14,907 nt of DNA from an uncultured Hungatella sp. (GCA_910577935.1 CAJTOT010000003.1:78950-93856); one strand, 5' to 3'; shown: positions 1-7,295, counted from the first letter of the stretch. A program made the numbers and translations. Notes: a model not told the origin generated them from the letters alone.

Positions 1-836
1 TGGGGCAGGGGCGGACTATTGCCATGGAGAATCCCACCTACAAGCAGGCCTACCGGGTGCTCGAGAGCCAGGGATATGAGATGGCGCCTGTGGAGATGGA
101 CGGCTTCGGCATGGAGGTGGAGGCCCTGGAGGCGACGGGGGCGGATGTGGCATATGTGATGCCTTCCCATCAGTATCCCACGGGAATCGTCATGCCTGTG
201 ACAAGGCGGCAGGAGCTTCTTAAGTGGTCGGGAAGAAAGAAGAACCGGTATCTGATAGAAGATGATTATGACAGCGAGTTCCGGTACAGGGGAAGGCCGA
301 TTCCGGCCCTTCAGGGCCTGGACACCAGGGGGAAGGTGATCTACATGGGAACATTTTCCAAATCCATCGCTCCTGCTATCCGCATCGGTTATATGGTGCT
401 TCCTCCGTCTCTCCTGGAAGTCTATCAGAAGAGGCTGGGATTTTACGCCTGCACCGTCTCCAGAATCGACCAGAATATTCTTTACCAGTTTCTGACAGAG
501 GGGTACTATGAGCGCCACCTAAACCGTATGAGGGCCATCTACAAGGGAAAACACGACTGTCTTCTGGGCAGGCTTAGGGAACTGGAGGAGGATTTCGCGA
601 TTCACGGCGAGTATGCGGGGCTTCATGTGCTCCTCACCAGCAAGAGGGGCAGGAGGGAGGAATGGCTGGTGGAGGAGGCAGGGAAAGCGGGGGTGAAGGT
701 CTATGGCCTGTCCTCCCATTATATCCGCAGGCCCCTTGAAGAACGCCCGTCCACCGTGATTCTGGGGTACGCCAAGTTGAGTGAGGAGCAGATCGAGGAA
801 GGGGCGGGGCGGCTGTGCCGGGCATGGAGAGGATAG
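1..836 (+). CDS. MocR/PdxR-family PLP-dependent transcriptional regulator, C-terminal part (5' truncated)
   Basis: The reading frame is open from the window edge (first complete codon at position 3) to TAG at 834-836, so the gene begins upstream; the first visible ATG at 24 is internal. The protein matches the fold-type I aminotransferase domain of MocR/GntR regulators. It has the family block PSHQYPTG at about 165-190, IEDDYDSEF (the Asp that contacts the PLP pyridine nitrogen) and GTFSKS, whose Lys codon at 360-362 should form the PLP Schiff base. The N-terminal winged-helix DNA-binding domain typical of the family lies outside the window. PdxR members sense PLP and activate pdxST, while other MocR proteins control amino-acid or GABA genes. 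The target cannot be told here because the upstream neighbour is missing. The family call is firm and the regulon unknown. Confidence 0.9.
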   Translation, partial: GQGRTIAMENPTYKQAYRVLESQGYEMAPVEMDGFGMEVEALEATGADVAYVMPSHQYPTGIVMPVTRRQELLKWSGRKKNRYLIEDDYDSEFRYRGRPIPALQGLDTRGKVIYMGTFSKSIAPAIRIGYMVLPPSLLEVYQKRLGFYACTVSRIDQNILYQFLTEGYYERHLNRMRAIYKGKHDCLLGRLRELEEDFAIHGEYAGLHVLLTSKRGRREEWLVEEAGKAGVKVYGLSSHYIRRPLEERPSTVILGYAKLSEEQIEEGAGRLCRAWRG

Positions 837-1007
837 AAAGGCAAGAATGCCTGCCGGCAGGTTTGTGGGATATAGACAATTTATATATTATGCGTAATAA
901 ATGAGATGATTGAAAAAATATTTTAGTTAAAATGTTTAGAAGACTTTTATTTATTTCTTTTTTATGGTAAACTGTAAGAATCAAACATAAAGGAGGATAA
1001 CAAGCAC
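837..1007. other. AT-rich intergenic region upstream of the surface-protein gene
   Basis: This 171-base gap separates the MocR gene from the surface-protein gene. Right after the MocR stop is a 12-base perfect palindrome (850-861, CCTGCCGGCAGG) followed by only three T residues, which is at best a weak terminator. The rest is AT-rich and holds the promoter listed separately and a ribosome site AGGAGG at 991-996, 11 bases before the ATG at 1008. Confidence 0.6.
863..891 (+). promoter_or_regulatory. Candidate sigma-A promoter for the cell-wall-binding protein gene
   Basis: TTGTGG at 863-868 and TATTAT at 886-891 are separated by 17 bases. The -10 matches the consensus at five of six positions and the -35 at three of six. 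Transcription would begin near 898, leaving a leader of about 110 bases. A second -10-like TAAAAT at 928-933 lacks a good -35, so the exact promoter is uncertain. Confidence 0.4.
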
Positions 1008-3281
1008 ATGCGGCAAAAAACGTGGAAAAAACGTCTTGCGGTTGTGTTGGCGGCAGCTATGGCATTGAATGCAGGCGCGCTGACATCATTCGCGAGGTGG
1101 GAAGAGGAGGATGATGGCTGGCATTTTTATACAGAGAGTGATGGGACGCCGGTAATCGGAAAGGTTAAGAAAATCCAGGGAGAGTGGTACTCATTCGATG
1201 AGAATGGGGTTATGGAGACGAATAAGTGGATTCAGGTGGATGGCTCTGACTTCTACATTAAGCCGTCAGGTCAGTTTGCCGTCAACAAGTGGATGTTCCT
1301 GGATGAAGAAGGCCATAAATGTACACACACCGAAGGCTGCGGATGTAAGTGGTATCGTTTGGGGAATATCACAGAGGAAGGCGGTCAGCTTACGGGCGGA
1401 GTGGTAAAAGAGGAGCTTAAAGAGATCGACGGCGCCTGGTATTCCTTTGACCCTGAAGACGGAGTTATGAGAAGCGACCAACTTATTTACGGAATTTCAG
1501 AGGAACGTCCGGAGGAGATTTTTTATGCTTACGAGGATGGTCATCTGATAACACAGAGCTGGGTGCAGCTGACTGAAGATGGTCATCTGGCAAAAGGCGA
1601 TGAGAAAGCTTCCTGGTATTATTTTAAGAATGTGGAAAAAGGAAGAGGAATGGCCCGGGATGGAGAGACGGAGATTAAAGGAAAATGGTATGCCTTCGAC
1701 GAGGATGGCCATATGCTCACCCGTCAGTGGTATCCATCGGAGGATGGCTATTACTACCAATACGAAGGGGAAAGGGCAGTAGATAAGAGCCTTTATATTG
1801 ACAATGAGTGGTACAGATTCGACAGCAAAGGGGTGGTTGTGGCTACCGCCTCCGACGCGGCCCGCAAGAGAGTTGAGAAGATCGAACCCATAGGCGAGAC
1901 AGCCGTGAAGGCGGAAGTGGGCAAGGAAGTGACGCTGAAGTTCCAGCTCACAGAGCCTGCCGAGGATAAGGCAAGTACAAGCAATGCGATGCGGAACTTT
2001 ACCAACGACCATGACGTAGGGCTTCGCGGCAGGATCGAGGGGAGATTCCTCTCGGACAAGGTTAGCATTTCCGAAGACGGTGTGTGCACAATCGTTTATA
2101 AAAATGACAAGGTGAATGCGGAAGGGGACAAGATCCTGCTGGTTATAGACGATGTCGAGGCCACAGAACCGGTTGTTGTCACCACGCAGCTGCCCAAGGA
2201 TGACAGCGGCAACGAGATCACCGAAGATGAGCATACGATTGAAAACATCATTCACAAGAAGGAGGATTTCCAGCCGGGAGAAGAGAAGGAAGCCGTAGAG
2301 CAGCTGACAACGATTTACAAGGAAAAATTCGACGACGAGAAGAAAGGGGCTTTTGAGGATCAGTGGCTGGAGAATCCGGTCCAGTTCGATAAGCTGGAGG
2401 AGGCTTACAAGACAAGCCAGAGAATCGAGACCAAGGCTCCGGAAGTAGCAGAGGAAGTGAAGGATGAGCTGGACGGGGACGTATCCGTGGCAGGCGCTGC
2501 TTTCAGCGCGCCGGCAGGCTCCACAATTGAACTGAAGGTGAAGGCTCCTGCGGACAATAGCTGGAGGGACCAGCTGAGCGGAACCTTCAATAAGCAGGTA
2601 GCTTTTGATATCAGTCTGCTTTTCGACGGTGAGAATAAGTCGGAGCTGAAAATGCCTGTGGTGATTACCGTGCCGGTTCCTAAGACCTTTGAAGGAATCA
2701 GCGCAGCTGAATTGAAGACTGATCTGAAGCTCTACAACATTCACGGCGATGAGGCCATTGAGGTAAAGATAACGGTCAATGCCGGGAAGGTATCATTTTT
2801 GACTGACCGTTTCAGCACCTATGTATTCGCCATGAATTCTTCTTCCAATTCCGGAAGCAACAGCGGTTACGGCGGCGGAAGAAGCTCAGGCGGTTCCCGG
2901 TCAACCTCCAATACGATCGCCGGGACTCTGTCCGGACAGTGGCAGTTGGATGAGAAAGGCTGGTGGTTCCGTCTGGACAACGGTTCCTACGCGGTTGACA
3001 GCTGGCAGTATGTAGCTTACAACGGCGTGGCGAGATGGTATCGTTTTGATGCCAACGGCTATATCTGCAAGGGCTGGTTCACAGACGCAGACGGACATCG
3101 CTACTACTTAAATCCTGCATCTGACGGCCTCATGGGAGCTATGCTCACCGGCTGGCAGCAGATTGACGGGATCTGGTACTACTTCAACACCGTGTCTGAC
3201 GGAACGCAGGGGGCTCTTCTGGTGAGCGCCACGACACCTGACGGCTACAGCGTTGACGCCAACGGACAGTGGATTCAGTAA
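1008..3281 (+). CDS. Secreted surface protein with cell-wall-binding (choline/glucan-binding-like) repeats
   Basis: This is a 757-residue protein. The start is fixed by AGGAGG at 991-996. A classical signal peptide (basic MRQKTWKKR, then an Ala/Val/Leu core to about residue 29) predicts export. Residues ~35-280 carry degenerate aromatic repeats of the CW_binding_1 type (patterns like GEWYSFDENG, GKWYAFDEDG, NEWYRFDSKG). Three more repeat-like units occupy ~643-757 (ARWYRFDANGY, GIWYYFN). Between them is a ~330-residue non-repetitive, acidic region of mixed strands that I do not recognise, then a Ser/Gly linker at ~610-635. No LPxTG motif or C-terminal membrane segment is seen, so attachment is probably non-covalent through the repeats. 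No catalytic domain (amidase, lysozyme, protease) was recognised. An unusual CTHTEGCGC cluster sits at residues 105-113. Function beyond wall or glycan binding is unknown. Confidence 0.85.
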   Translation: MRQKTWKKRLAVVLAAAMALNAGALTSFARWEEEDDGWHFYTESDGTPVIGKVKKIQGEWYSFDENGVMETNKWIQVDGSDFYIKPSGQFAVNKWMFLDEEGHKCTHTEGCGCKWYRLGNITEEGGQLTGGVVKEELKEIDGAWYSFDPEDGVMRSDQLIYGISEERPEEIFYAYEDGHLITQSWVQLTEDGHLAKGDEKASWYYFKNVEKGRGMARDGETEIKGKWYAFDEDGHMLTRQWYPSEDGYYYQYEGERAVDKSLYIDNEWYRFDSKGVVVATASDAARKRVEKIEPIGETAVKAEVGKEVTLKFQLTEPAEDKASTSNAMRNFTNDHDVGLRGRIEGRFLSDKVSISEDGVCTIVYKNDKVNAEGDKILLVIDDVEATEPVVVTTQLPKDDSGNEITEDEHTIENIIHKKEDFQPGEEKEAVEQLTTIYKEKFDDEKKGAFEDQWLENPVQFDKLEEAYKTSQRIETKAPEVAEEVKDELDGDVSVAGAAFSAPAGSTIELKVKAPADNSWRDQLSGTFNKQVAFDISLLFDGENKSELKMPVVITVPVPKTFEGISAAELKTDLKLYNIHGDEAIEVKITVNAGKVSFLTDRFSTYVFAMNSSSNSGSNSGYGGGRSSGGSRSTSNTIAGTLSGQWQLDEKGWWFRLDNGSYAVDSWQYVAYNGVARWYRFDANGYICKGWFTDADGHRYYLNPASDGLMGAMLTGWQQIDGIWYYFNTVSDGTQGALLVSATTPDGYSVDANGQWIQ

Positions 3282-3357
3282 GAAATAAACCTTCATGGGC
3301 CCGGCATCGGACGCTCCGGAACTGTTGAAAGGTTACATAAGAGGTGAGGCTCCATGA

Positions 3358-3397
3358 AACCGCCCCGCTCCTGCCAGCCGGCAGGGGCGGGGCGGTT
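3358..3397. terminator. Bidirectional hairpin terminator between convergent genes
   Basis: An 18-base-pair stem (3358-3375 with 3380-3397, one G-T wobble) closes a four-base AGCC loop. It lies between the ends of two converging genes, 76 bases after the surface-protein stop and 12 bases beyond the peptidase stop. The plus strand continues TTCTTCT-like and the minus strand TTTC, so both tails are modestly U-rich. The stem is very GC-rich and probably serves both genes, though the T tracts are short. Confidence 0.75.
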
Positions 3398-3409
3398 CTT
3401 CTGACAAGG

Positions 3410-4315
3410 CTACAGATACCGGAGGATGCAGCGTTCCGTCTCCAGCCTGACTCTGCGGCCGATGGGCAGGATGGCGTGTCCTCCGCCCCGCCCGCTTTCG
3501 CTGTTATGTCCGAAATCGCCGCAGTAGACCACGGGAATCTCCCATTCCTGTCCCAGCCGCTCCAGGCGGTGCAGAAGGAACGGATGGGGATCATCGGAAT
3601 AGCGGCCGAAGAGCAAACCGGTGACACGGCGGAAAAAGGGCTGCTGTTCTATGTTGGACAGCATGGCGCTGACGTAGTCCACTCCGCCGAACCGCTCATG
3701 ATCCTCCAGAAAGAGAACATACTGTTCCTCCGGACTCCATAAAAAAGAGGGGCTTCCCAGGAGGAGGGCAAAATTTCGGGAGTATCCTCCAACCAGGATT
3801 CCTTCTGCCTTCCCCTGTGTCTGCACCTGCCAGGAACTGTCTGAGACATGCCGGCCGGCATCCCGGTTGACCAGGTGACTGACAAACTGGTCATAGTCGT
3901 AGCTGCGAAGGTCCATGAACATGTGGGGAGACTGGCCGTAGTATGTCTCCAGACCGGTTCGGGACCAGATGGTGTTCAGGATGGTGGTTCCGTCGCTGTA
4001 GCTTAAGATACATTTGGGATGGCGGCGGATATTGTCAAAATCAATATAGGGGATAAGCTCCACGCTTCCCTCCCCGCCGCCGAAAAATACCAGCTCCACG
4101 TCAGGGTCGGCGATGAGACGGTTAAAGTCGTCGGCTCTCTCGTGGGGGGAGGCTAAGTATCCGTCAGTGTCCTTGTACAGATTATCTCCCTCCACTACGG
4201 AAAAGCCCTTGCGGCAGAGGACATCCCGGATACGCTCATAGTTTCCGGGCAGGGCTATGTGGCTTGGGGAACAGATTCCCACGGTTCCTTTCAAGGTAAG
4301 GCAGGGCGGTATCAT
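3410..4315 (-). CDS. S66-family serine peptidase (LD-carboxypeptidase / MccF-like)
   Basis: The start is placed at 4315, not at the upstream in-frame ATG at 4369, because the minus strand shows AAGGAG (4323-4328) seven bases before it. The product has 301 residues, normal for S66. Expected landmarks are present: GICSPS near the N-terminus, FFGGGEGS at 77-84, the nucleophile Ser107 in YSD, the TYYGQ block, and candidate triad partners Glu204 (LFLED) and His270 (DFGHN). There is no signal peptide, so it is cytoplasmic. LdcA members remove D-Ala from murein tetrapeptides during wall recycling; MccF members cleave microcin C-type or other acyl-amide substrates. Sequence alone does not separate the two. 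A terminator-like hairpin lies just upstream and no clear private promoter is visible. Confidence 0.9.
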   Translation of the reverse strand: MIPPCLTLKGTVGICSPSHIALPGNYERIRDVLCRKGFSVVEGDNLYKDTDGYLASPHERADDFNRLIADPDVELVFFGGGEGSVELIPYIDFDNIRRHPKCILSYSDGTTILNTIWSRTGLETYYGQSPHMFMDLRSYDYDQFVSHLVNRDAGRHVSDSSWQVQTQGKAEGILVGGYSRNFALLLGSPSFLWSPEEQYVLFLEDHERFGGVDYVSAMLSNIEQQPFFRRVTGLLFGRYSDDPHPFLLHRLERLGQEWEIPVVYCGDFGHNSESGRGGGHAILPIGRRVRLETERCILRYL

Positions 4316-4343
4316 AAAAAATCTCCTTTTCATTTGCAGACAG

Positions 4344-4393
4344 AAAAAAAGGAATCCGGCAGAACACACTGTCAGCGCATTCTGAGGGATTCC
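4344..4393 (-). terminator. Strong intrinsic terminator or attenuator between the small membrane protein and the peptidase
   Basis: Read on the minus strand, a 7-base-pair stem GGAATCC/GGATTCC (4387-4393 with 4351-4357) is followed after a two-base mismatch by a CAGAA/TTCTG stem. A wobble-rich inner stem then closes a three-base loop. Seven T residues follow (plus-strand A tract 4344-4350). It ends 28 bases before the peptidase ATG, so it terminates the upstream gene or attenuates read-through into the peptidase. Confidence 0.8.
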
Positions 4394-4443
4394 CGTGAGG
4401 GCGGTAAGGCCTGAAGGTCTTGCCGGATGTCCCAGGGTATGGC

Positions 4444-4836
4444 TTATGCCTGGGTGTCTTCTTCTATGGTAGTAGTCATGTCCTTCGCCGTCCCGGCGGC
4501 TTCGGCTGCATGCTCTTTAACCTCCCGGGCAGCTTCTTCAACTTTCTCGGCAGCTTGTCCCGCCGTCTCGGCGGCTTTTTCCGCGGCAGCCGCAGCGGCG
4601 TCTTCCACAGCCTCCATGGCCTCCCCTTTTTTTTCGCCGAGGGATACATAGTTGCGGGGCGAGGATTCTCCTTCGTGGGGCAGTGTTCCATCGAAGCCGT
4701 CGTCCTCAAAGTCGTGAAAATCCTCCTCCAGCTCCGCGTGGAAGGAACGGTATTTCAGAAAATAAGAAACTCCGGCGGCGACAGCACCGGTAATGGTTGC
4801 CAAAGCAAGAAATTTGCCAAAACTCTTTTTTGCCAT
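4444..4836 (-). CDS. Small membrane-anchored Ala/Glu-rich protein of unknown function
   Basis: The start at 4836 is supported by AAGGAG on the minus strand about ten bases upstream; an in-frame ATG at 4869 lacks this spacing. The product has 130 residues. Residues 8-27 form one hydrophobic segment (FLALATITGAVAAGVSYF) after a short basic start, probably a membrane anchor or uncleaved signal. An acidic stretch (35-50) follows. Residues 68-118 are rich in Ala, Glu and Lys with a heptad-like spacing and should be a long helix or coiled coil. This layout resembles YtxH-like and apolipoprotein-like stress proteins of Gram-positive bacteria, but that is only similarity of composition. It is divergent from groESL across a 348-base gap and upstream of the peptidase gene. 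Its function is not known. Confidence 0.75.
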   Translation of the reverse strand: MAKKSFGKFLALATITGAVAAGVSYFLKYRSFHAELEEDFHDFEDDGFDGTLPHEGESSPRNYVSLGEKKGEAMEAVEDAAAAAAEKAAETAGQAAEKVEEAAREVKEHAAEAAGTAKDMTTTIEEDTQA

Positions 4837-5094
4837 GGTGGAATGCTCCTTTCTTTGTAAACTCGTCATTTAAGTCTATTGTAATACCATTATTCCAAAA
4901 AAGAAAGGTATATATTTAAAAAATTCAAATTTCTTTTTAGCCGCCACAGTCCTGTCAGGCATCATTTTGCCGGCTGCGGGGGAGGGCCTGACGCCTGAAA
5001 TTCATTTCATAACAGATTCTTAGCCTGGGTTCTCCAGGTATATATTTGCGAAAATATTATAAAATAATAAAGAGATTGGAAAAATTTGAAAAAA

Positions 5095-5121
5095 TTAGCA
5101 CTCGAGTCTTGACAGTGCTAA
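5095..5121 (+). promoter_or_regulatory. CIRCE operator (HrcA-binding inverted repeat)
   Basis: TTAGCACTC at 5095-5103 and CAGTGCTAA at 5113-5121 are separated by nine bases. The CIRCE consensus is TTAGCACTC-N9-GAGTGCTAA, so the left arm is perfect and the right arm has one mismatch at its first base. The element covers the -35 box of the groESL promoter, so bound HrcA would block polymerase; heat or misfolded protein relieves this in known systems. hrcA itself is not in the window. Confidence 0.95.
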
Positions 5122-5137
5122 CAAAGGGTGCTATAAC
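5109..5137 (+). promoter_or_regulatory. Sigma-A promoter of the groESL operon
   Basis: A perfect -35 TTGACA (5109-5114) and a -10 TATAAC (5132-5137) are spaced by 17 bases. Transcription should begin near 5144, about 40 bases before the groES ATG. The -35 is embedded in the CIRCE element. Confidence 0.93.
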
Positions 5138-5184
5138 ATTCTTGTGAACAAAACGAGAGCATTAATCTTAAGGAGGAATCATAT

Positions 5185-5469
5185 ATGAAGTTAGCGCCGT
5201 TATTTGACAGAGTTGTATTAAAGCAGCTGGTTGCAGAAGAGACTACCAAGTCCGGTATCGTTCTTCCGGGTCAGGCAAAGGAGAAGCCTCAGCAGGCGGA
5301 GGTTGTGGCTGTAGGTCCCGGCGGAGTGGTGGACGGCAAGGAAGTCACCATGCAGGTGAAGGTTGGGGACAAGGTTATCTACTCCAAGTATTCAGGAACC
5401 GACGTTGAAGCAGACGACGAGAAGTACGTGATCGTTAAGCAGAACGATATTTTGGCTGTGATCGAGTAA
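5185..5469 (+). CDS. groES: Co-chaperonin GroES (Cpn10)
   Basis: The 94-residue product has the full, usual length. The start follows AAGGAGG (5170-5176) by eight bases. It opens with the family signature LAPLFDRVVLK. It then has the mobile loop at about residues 17-33, containing SGIVLPGQA, that docks on GroEL, and ends with the conserved ILAVIE strand. GroES forms a heptameric lid on the GroEL ring and drives ATP-dependent folding in the cytoplasm. It is the first gene of a groES-groEL operon under a CIRCE-controlled promoter, with groEL 128 bases downstream. No anomalies were seen. Confidence 0.98.
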   Translation: MKLAPLFDRVVLKQLVAEETTKSGIVLPGQAKEKPQQAEVVAVGPGGVVDGKEVTMQVKVGDKVIYSKYSGTDVEADDEKYVIVKQNDILAVIE

Positions 5470-5597
5470 GGCACGGCCGGAGAGTTGAACCTGTTGTCAT
5501 CAGACACGAGCCGGCGGCCGTCCGGGAGAAAGCTCCCAGGAGTGCCGTCAGAGCGCAAAAATAACAGAACCGTAGAAAGAAACTGGAGGAATGAATT

Positions 5598-7220
5598 ATG
5601 GCAAAGGAAATTAAGTATGGAGTAGAAGCGAGAAAAGCCCTGGAGTCCGGCGTGAACCAGCTGGCTAACACTGTCCGCGTGACCCTGGGACCCAAGGGAA
5701 GAAACGTGGTGCTGGATAAGTCTTTCGGAGCGCCGCTGATCACCAACGACGGCGTGACCATCGCGAAGGAGATTGAACTGGAGGACGCTTTCGAGAATAT
5801 GGGCGCCCAGCTGGTGAAGGAGGTTGCCACCAAGACCAACGATGTGGCAGGCGACGGAACTACGACAGCGACTGTTCTGGCCCAGGCGATGATCAACGAG
5901 GGCATGAAGAACCTGGCGGCAGGCGCCAACCCCATTGTTCTCAGAAAGGGAATGAAGAAGGCCACAGATGTGGCGGTGGAGGCCATCGCGAAGATGAGCC
6001 AGCCTATCAACGGCAAGGAGCAGATCGCGAGAGTGGCGGCTATCTCCGCTTCCAGCGACGAGGTGGGCGAGATGGTTGCCGACGCTATGGAGAAGGTTTC
6101 CAACGACGGCGTTATCACCATCGAGGAATCCAAGACCATGAAGACAGAGCTGGACCTGGTGGAAGGCATGCAGTTTGACAGAGGGTATGTGTCCGCTTAC
6201 ATGTGCACGGATATGGACAAGATGGAGGCCAACTTAGACAGCCCCTACATCCTGATCACCGACAAGAAGATTGCCAACATTCAGGAGATTCTTCCTCTGC
6301 TGGAGCAGATTGTACAGTCCGGCGCCAGACTGCTGATCATCGCGGAGGATGTGGAGGGCGAGGCCCTGACCACCCTGATTGTGAATAAACTGAGGGGCAC
6401 CTTCAACGTAGTTGCAGTGAAGGCTCCCGGATACGGCGACAGGAGAAAAGAGATGCTCCAGGATATCGCTGTTCTCACAGGCGGCACCGTGATCTCCAGC
6501 GATCTTGGACTGGAACTGAAAGATGCCACTATGGATCAGCTTGGCCGCGCCAAGTCCGTTAAGGTTCAGAAGGAAAACACGGTTATCGTGGACGGCGAGG
6601 GCGAGAAGGAAGCCATCGCGGCGAGAGTTTCCCAGATCAGGATGCAGATCGAGGAGACCACATCTGACTTTGACAGAGAGAAACTGCAGGAGAGACTTGC
6701 CAAGCTGGCAGGCGGCGTGGCGGTTATCCGCGTAGGCGCTGCCACAGAGACCGAGATGAAGGAAGCCAAGCTCCGCATGGAAGACGCCCTGGCAGCGACC
6801 AGAGCCGCAGTGGAAGAAGGCATCATCGCAGGCGGCGGTTCCGCATATATCCACGCCATGGACGAGGTAGCCAAGCTCCTTCCCGACCTGGAAGGCGACG
6901 AGGCCACAGGAGCCAAGATTATCCTGAAGGCCCTTGAGTCCCCACTGTACCACATTGCAGCCAACGCAGGACTGGAAGGTTCCGTCATCATCAACAAAGT
7001 AAAAGAATCTCCTGTAGGAACAGGATTCGACGCGTACAAAGAAGAATATGTCAACATGATCGAAGCCGGCATTCTGGACCCGGCGAAAGTAACCAGAAGC
7101 GCATTGCAAAATGCGACCAGTGTTGCGTCAACACTGTTGACAACTGAGTCTGTTGTTGCTAATATTAAAGAAGAAACTCCGGCAATGCCCGCAGGCGGCG
7201 GCATGGGAGGAATGATGTAA
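5598..7220 (+). CDS. groEL: Chaperonin GroEL (Cpn60)
   Basis: The 540-residue protein has the family's standard length. The start follows GGAGG (5585-5589) by eight bases. Visible signatures include TLGPKGRNVVLDKSFG, TNDGVTIAKEI (Asp51), the nucleotide-binding GDGTTTATVLA near residues 85-95, the catalytic Asp396 in MEDALAATRAAVEEG, and a Gly/Met-rich tail (GGGMGGMM) that lines the cavity floor. It forms double heptameric rings that fold proteins with GroES. It is second in the operon and is followed by a strong terminator. One oddity is that codon choice shifts near position 7000: the last five Lys codons are all AAA, while AAG is strongly preferred earlier. Confidence 0.99.
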   Translation: MAKEIKYGVEARKALESGVNQLANTVRVTLGPKGRNVVLDKSFGAPLITNDGVTIAKEIELEDAFENMGAQLVKEVATKTNDVAGDGTTTATVLAQAMINEGMKNLAAGANPIVLRKGMKKATDVAVEAIAKMSQPINGKEQIARVAAISASSDEVGEMVADAMEKVSNDGVITIEESKTMKTELDLVEGMQFDRGYVSAYMCTDMDKMEANLDSPYILITDKKIANIQEILPLLEQIVQSGARLLIIAEDVEGEALTTLIVNKLRGTFNVVAVKAPGYGDRRKEMLQDIAVLTGGTVISSDLGLELKDATMDQLGRAKSVKVQKENTVIVDGEGEKEAIAARVSQIRMQIEETTSDFDREKLQERLAKLAGGVAVIRVGAATETEMKEAKLRMEDALAATRAAVEEGIIAGGGSAYIHAMDEVAKLLPDLEGDEATGAKIILKALESPLYHIAANAGLEGSVIINKVKESPVGTGFDAYKEEYVNMIEAGILDPAKVTRSALQNATSVASTLLTTESVVANIKEETPAMPAGGGMGGMM

Positions 7221-7246
7221 GCAAAAGCAGAGCAAAGTTAAAAAGT

Positions 7247-7295
7247 GCGCGGGGGATTGCCATGCTTGCATGAGCAGTACCCCGCGTATTTTTTT
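7247..7295 (+). terminator. Intrinsic terminator of groESL
   Basis: CGCGGGG (7248-7254) pairs with CCCCGCG (7280-7286), extended by a G-T wobble. An inner hairpin (TGC/GCA and CATG/CATG around CTTG) fills the loop. A run of seven T residues follows at 7289-7295. It begins 27 bases after the groEL stop and is a textbook rho-independent terminator. Confidence 0.93.

Larger units (their letters stand above)
4837..5184. other. Divergent intergenic region between the small membrane protein and groES
   Basis: This 348-base gap holds the groESL promoter and CIRCE element (listed separately). It also has two small inverted repeats: GTCAGGC/GCCTGAC (4954-4960 with 4986-4992) and CCTGG/CCAGG with a five-base loop (5024-5038). 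The side facing the minus-strand gene is very AT-rich. On that strand I see a -10-like TACAAT but no convincing -35, so that promoter is not assigned. No ORF or recognisable RNA gene was found. Confidence 0.6.

Noticed and set aside
910..938. TTGAAA at 910-915 as the -35 of the surface-protein promoter
   Set aside because: At 17 bases the partner would be TGTTTA, a poor -10, and the good TAAAAT is only 12 bases away.
1497..2744. 415-codon open frame on the minus strand
   Set aside because: It lies entirely antisense to the surface-protein gene, has no ribosome site I could find, and its translation is Leu/His/Cys-rich with no domain.
3344..3742. 132-codon plus-strand frame starting in the terminator region
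   Set aside because: It begins within the bidirectional hairpin and runs antisense to the peptidase gene, whose catalytic motifs are intact.
4316..4369. N-terminal extension of the peptidase to the upstream ATG at 4369
   Set aside because: The extension would read through the terminator T tract and lacks a ribosome site, whereas the ATG at 4315 has AAGGAG at ideal spacing.
4420..4860. Plus-strand frame opposite the small membrane protein
   Set aside because: The minus-strand frame has a well-spaced ribosome site, a clear membrane segment and a terminator. The plus frame gives a Phe/Gly-rich translation without signals.
6234..7204. Long minus-strand open frames (291 and 212 codons) under groEL
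   Set aside because: They are antisense to a certain gene with strong codon bias, overlap each other, and encode low-complexity Ser/Ala or Gly/His-rich text.
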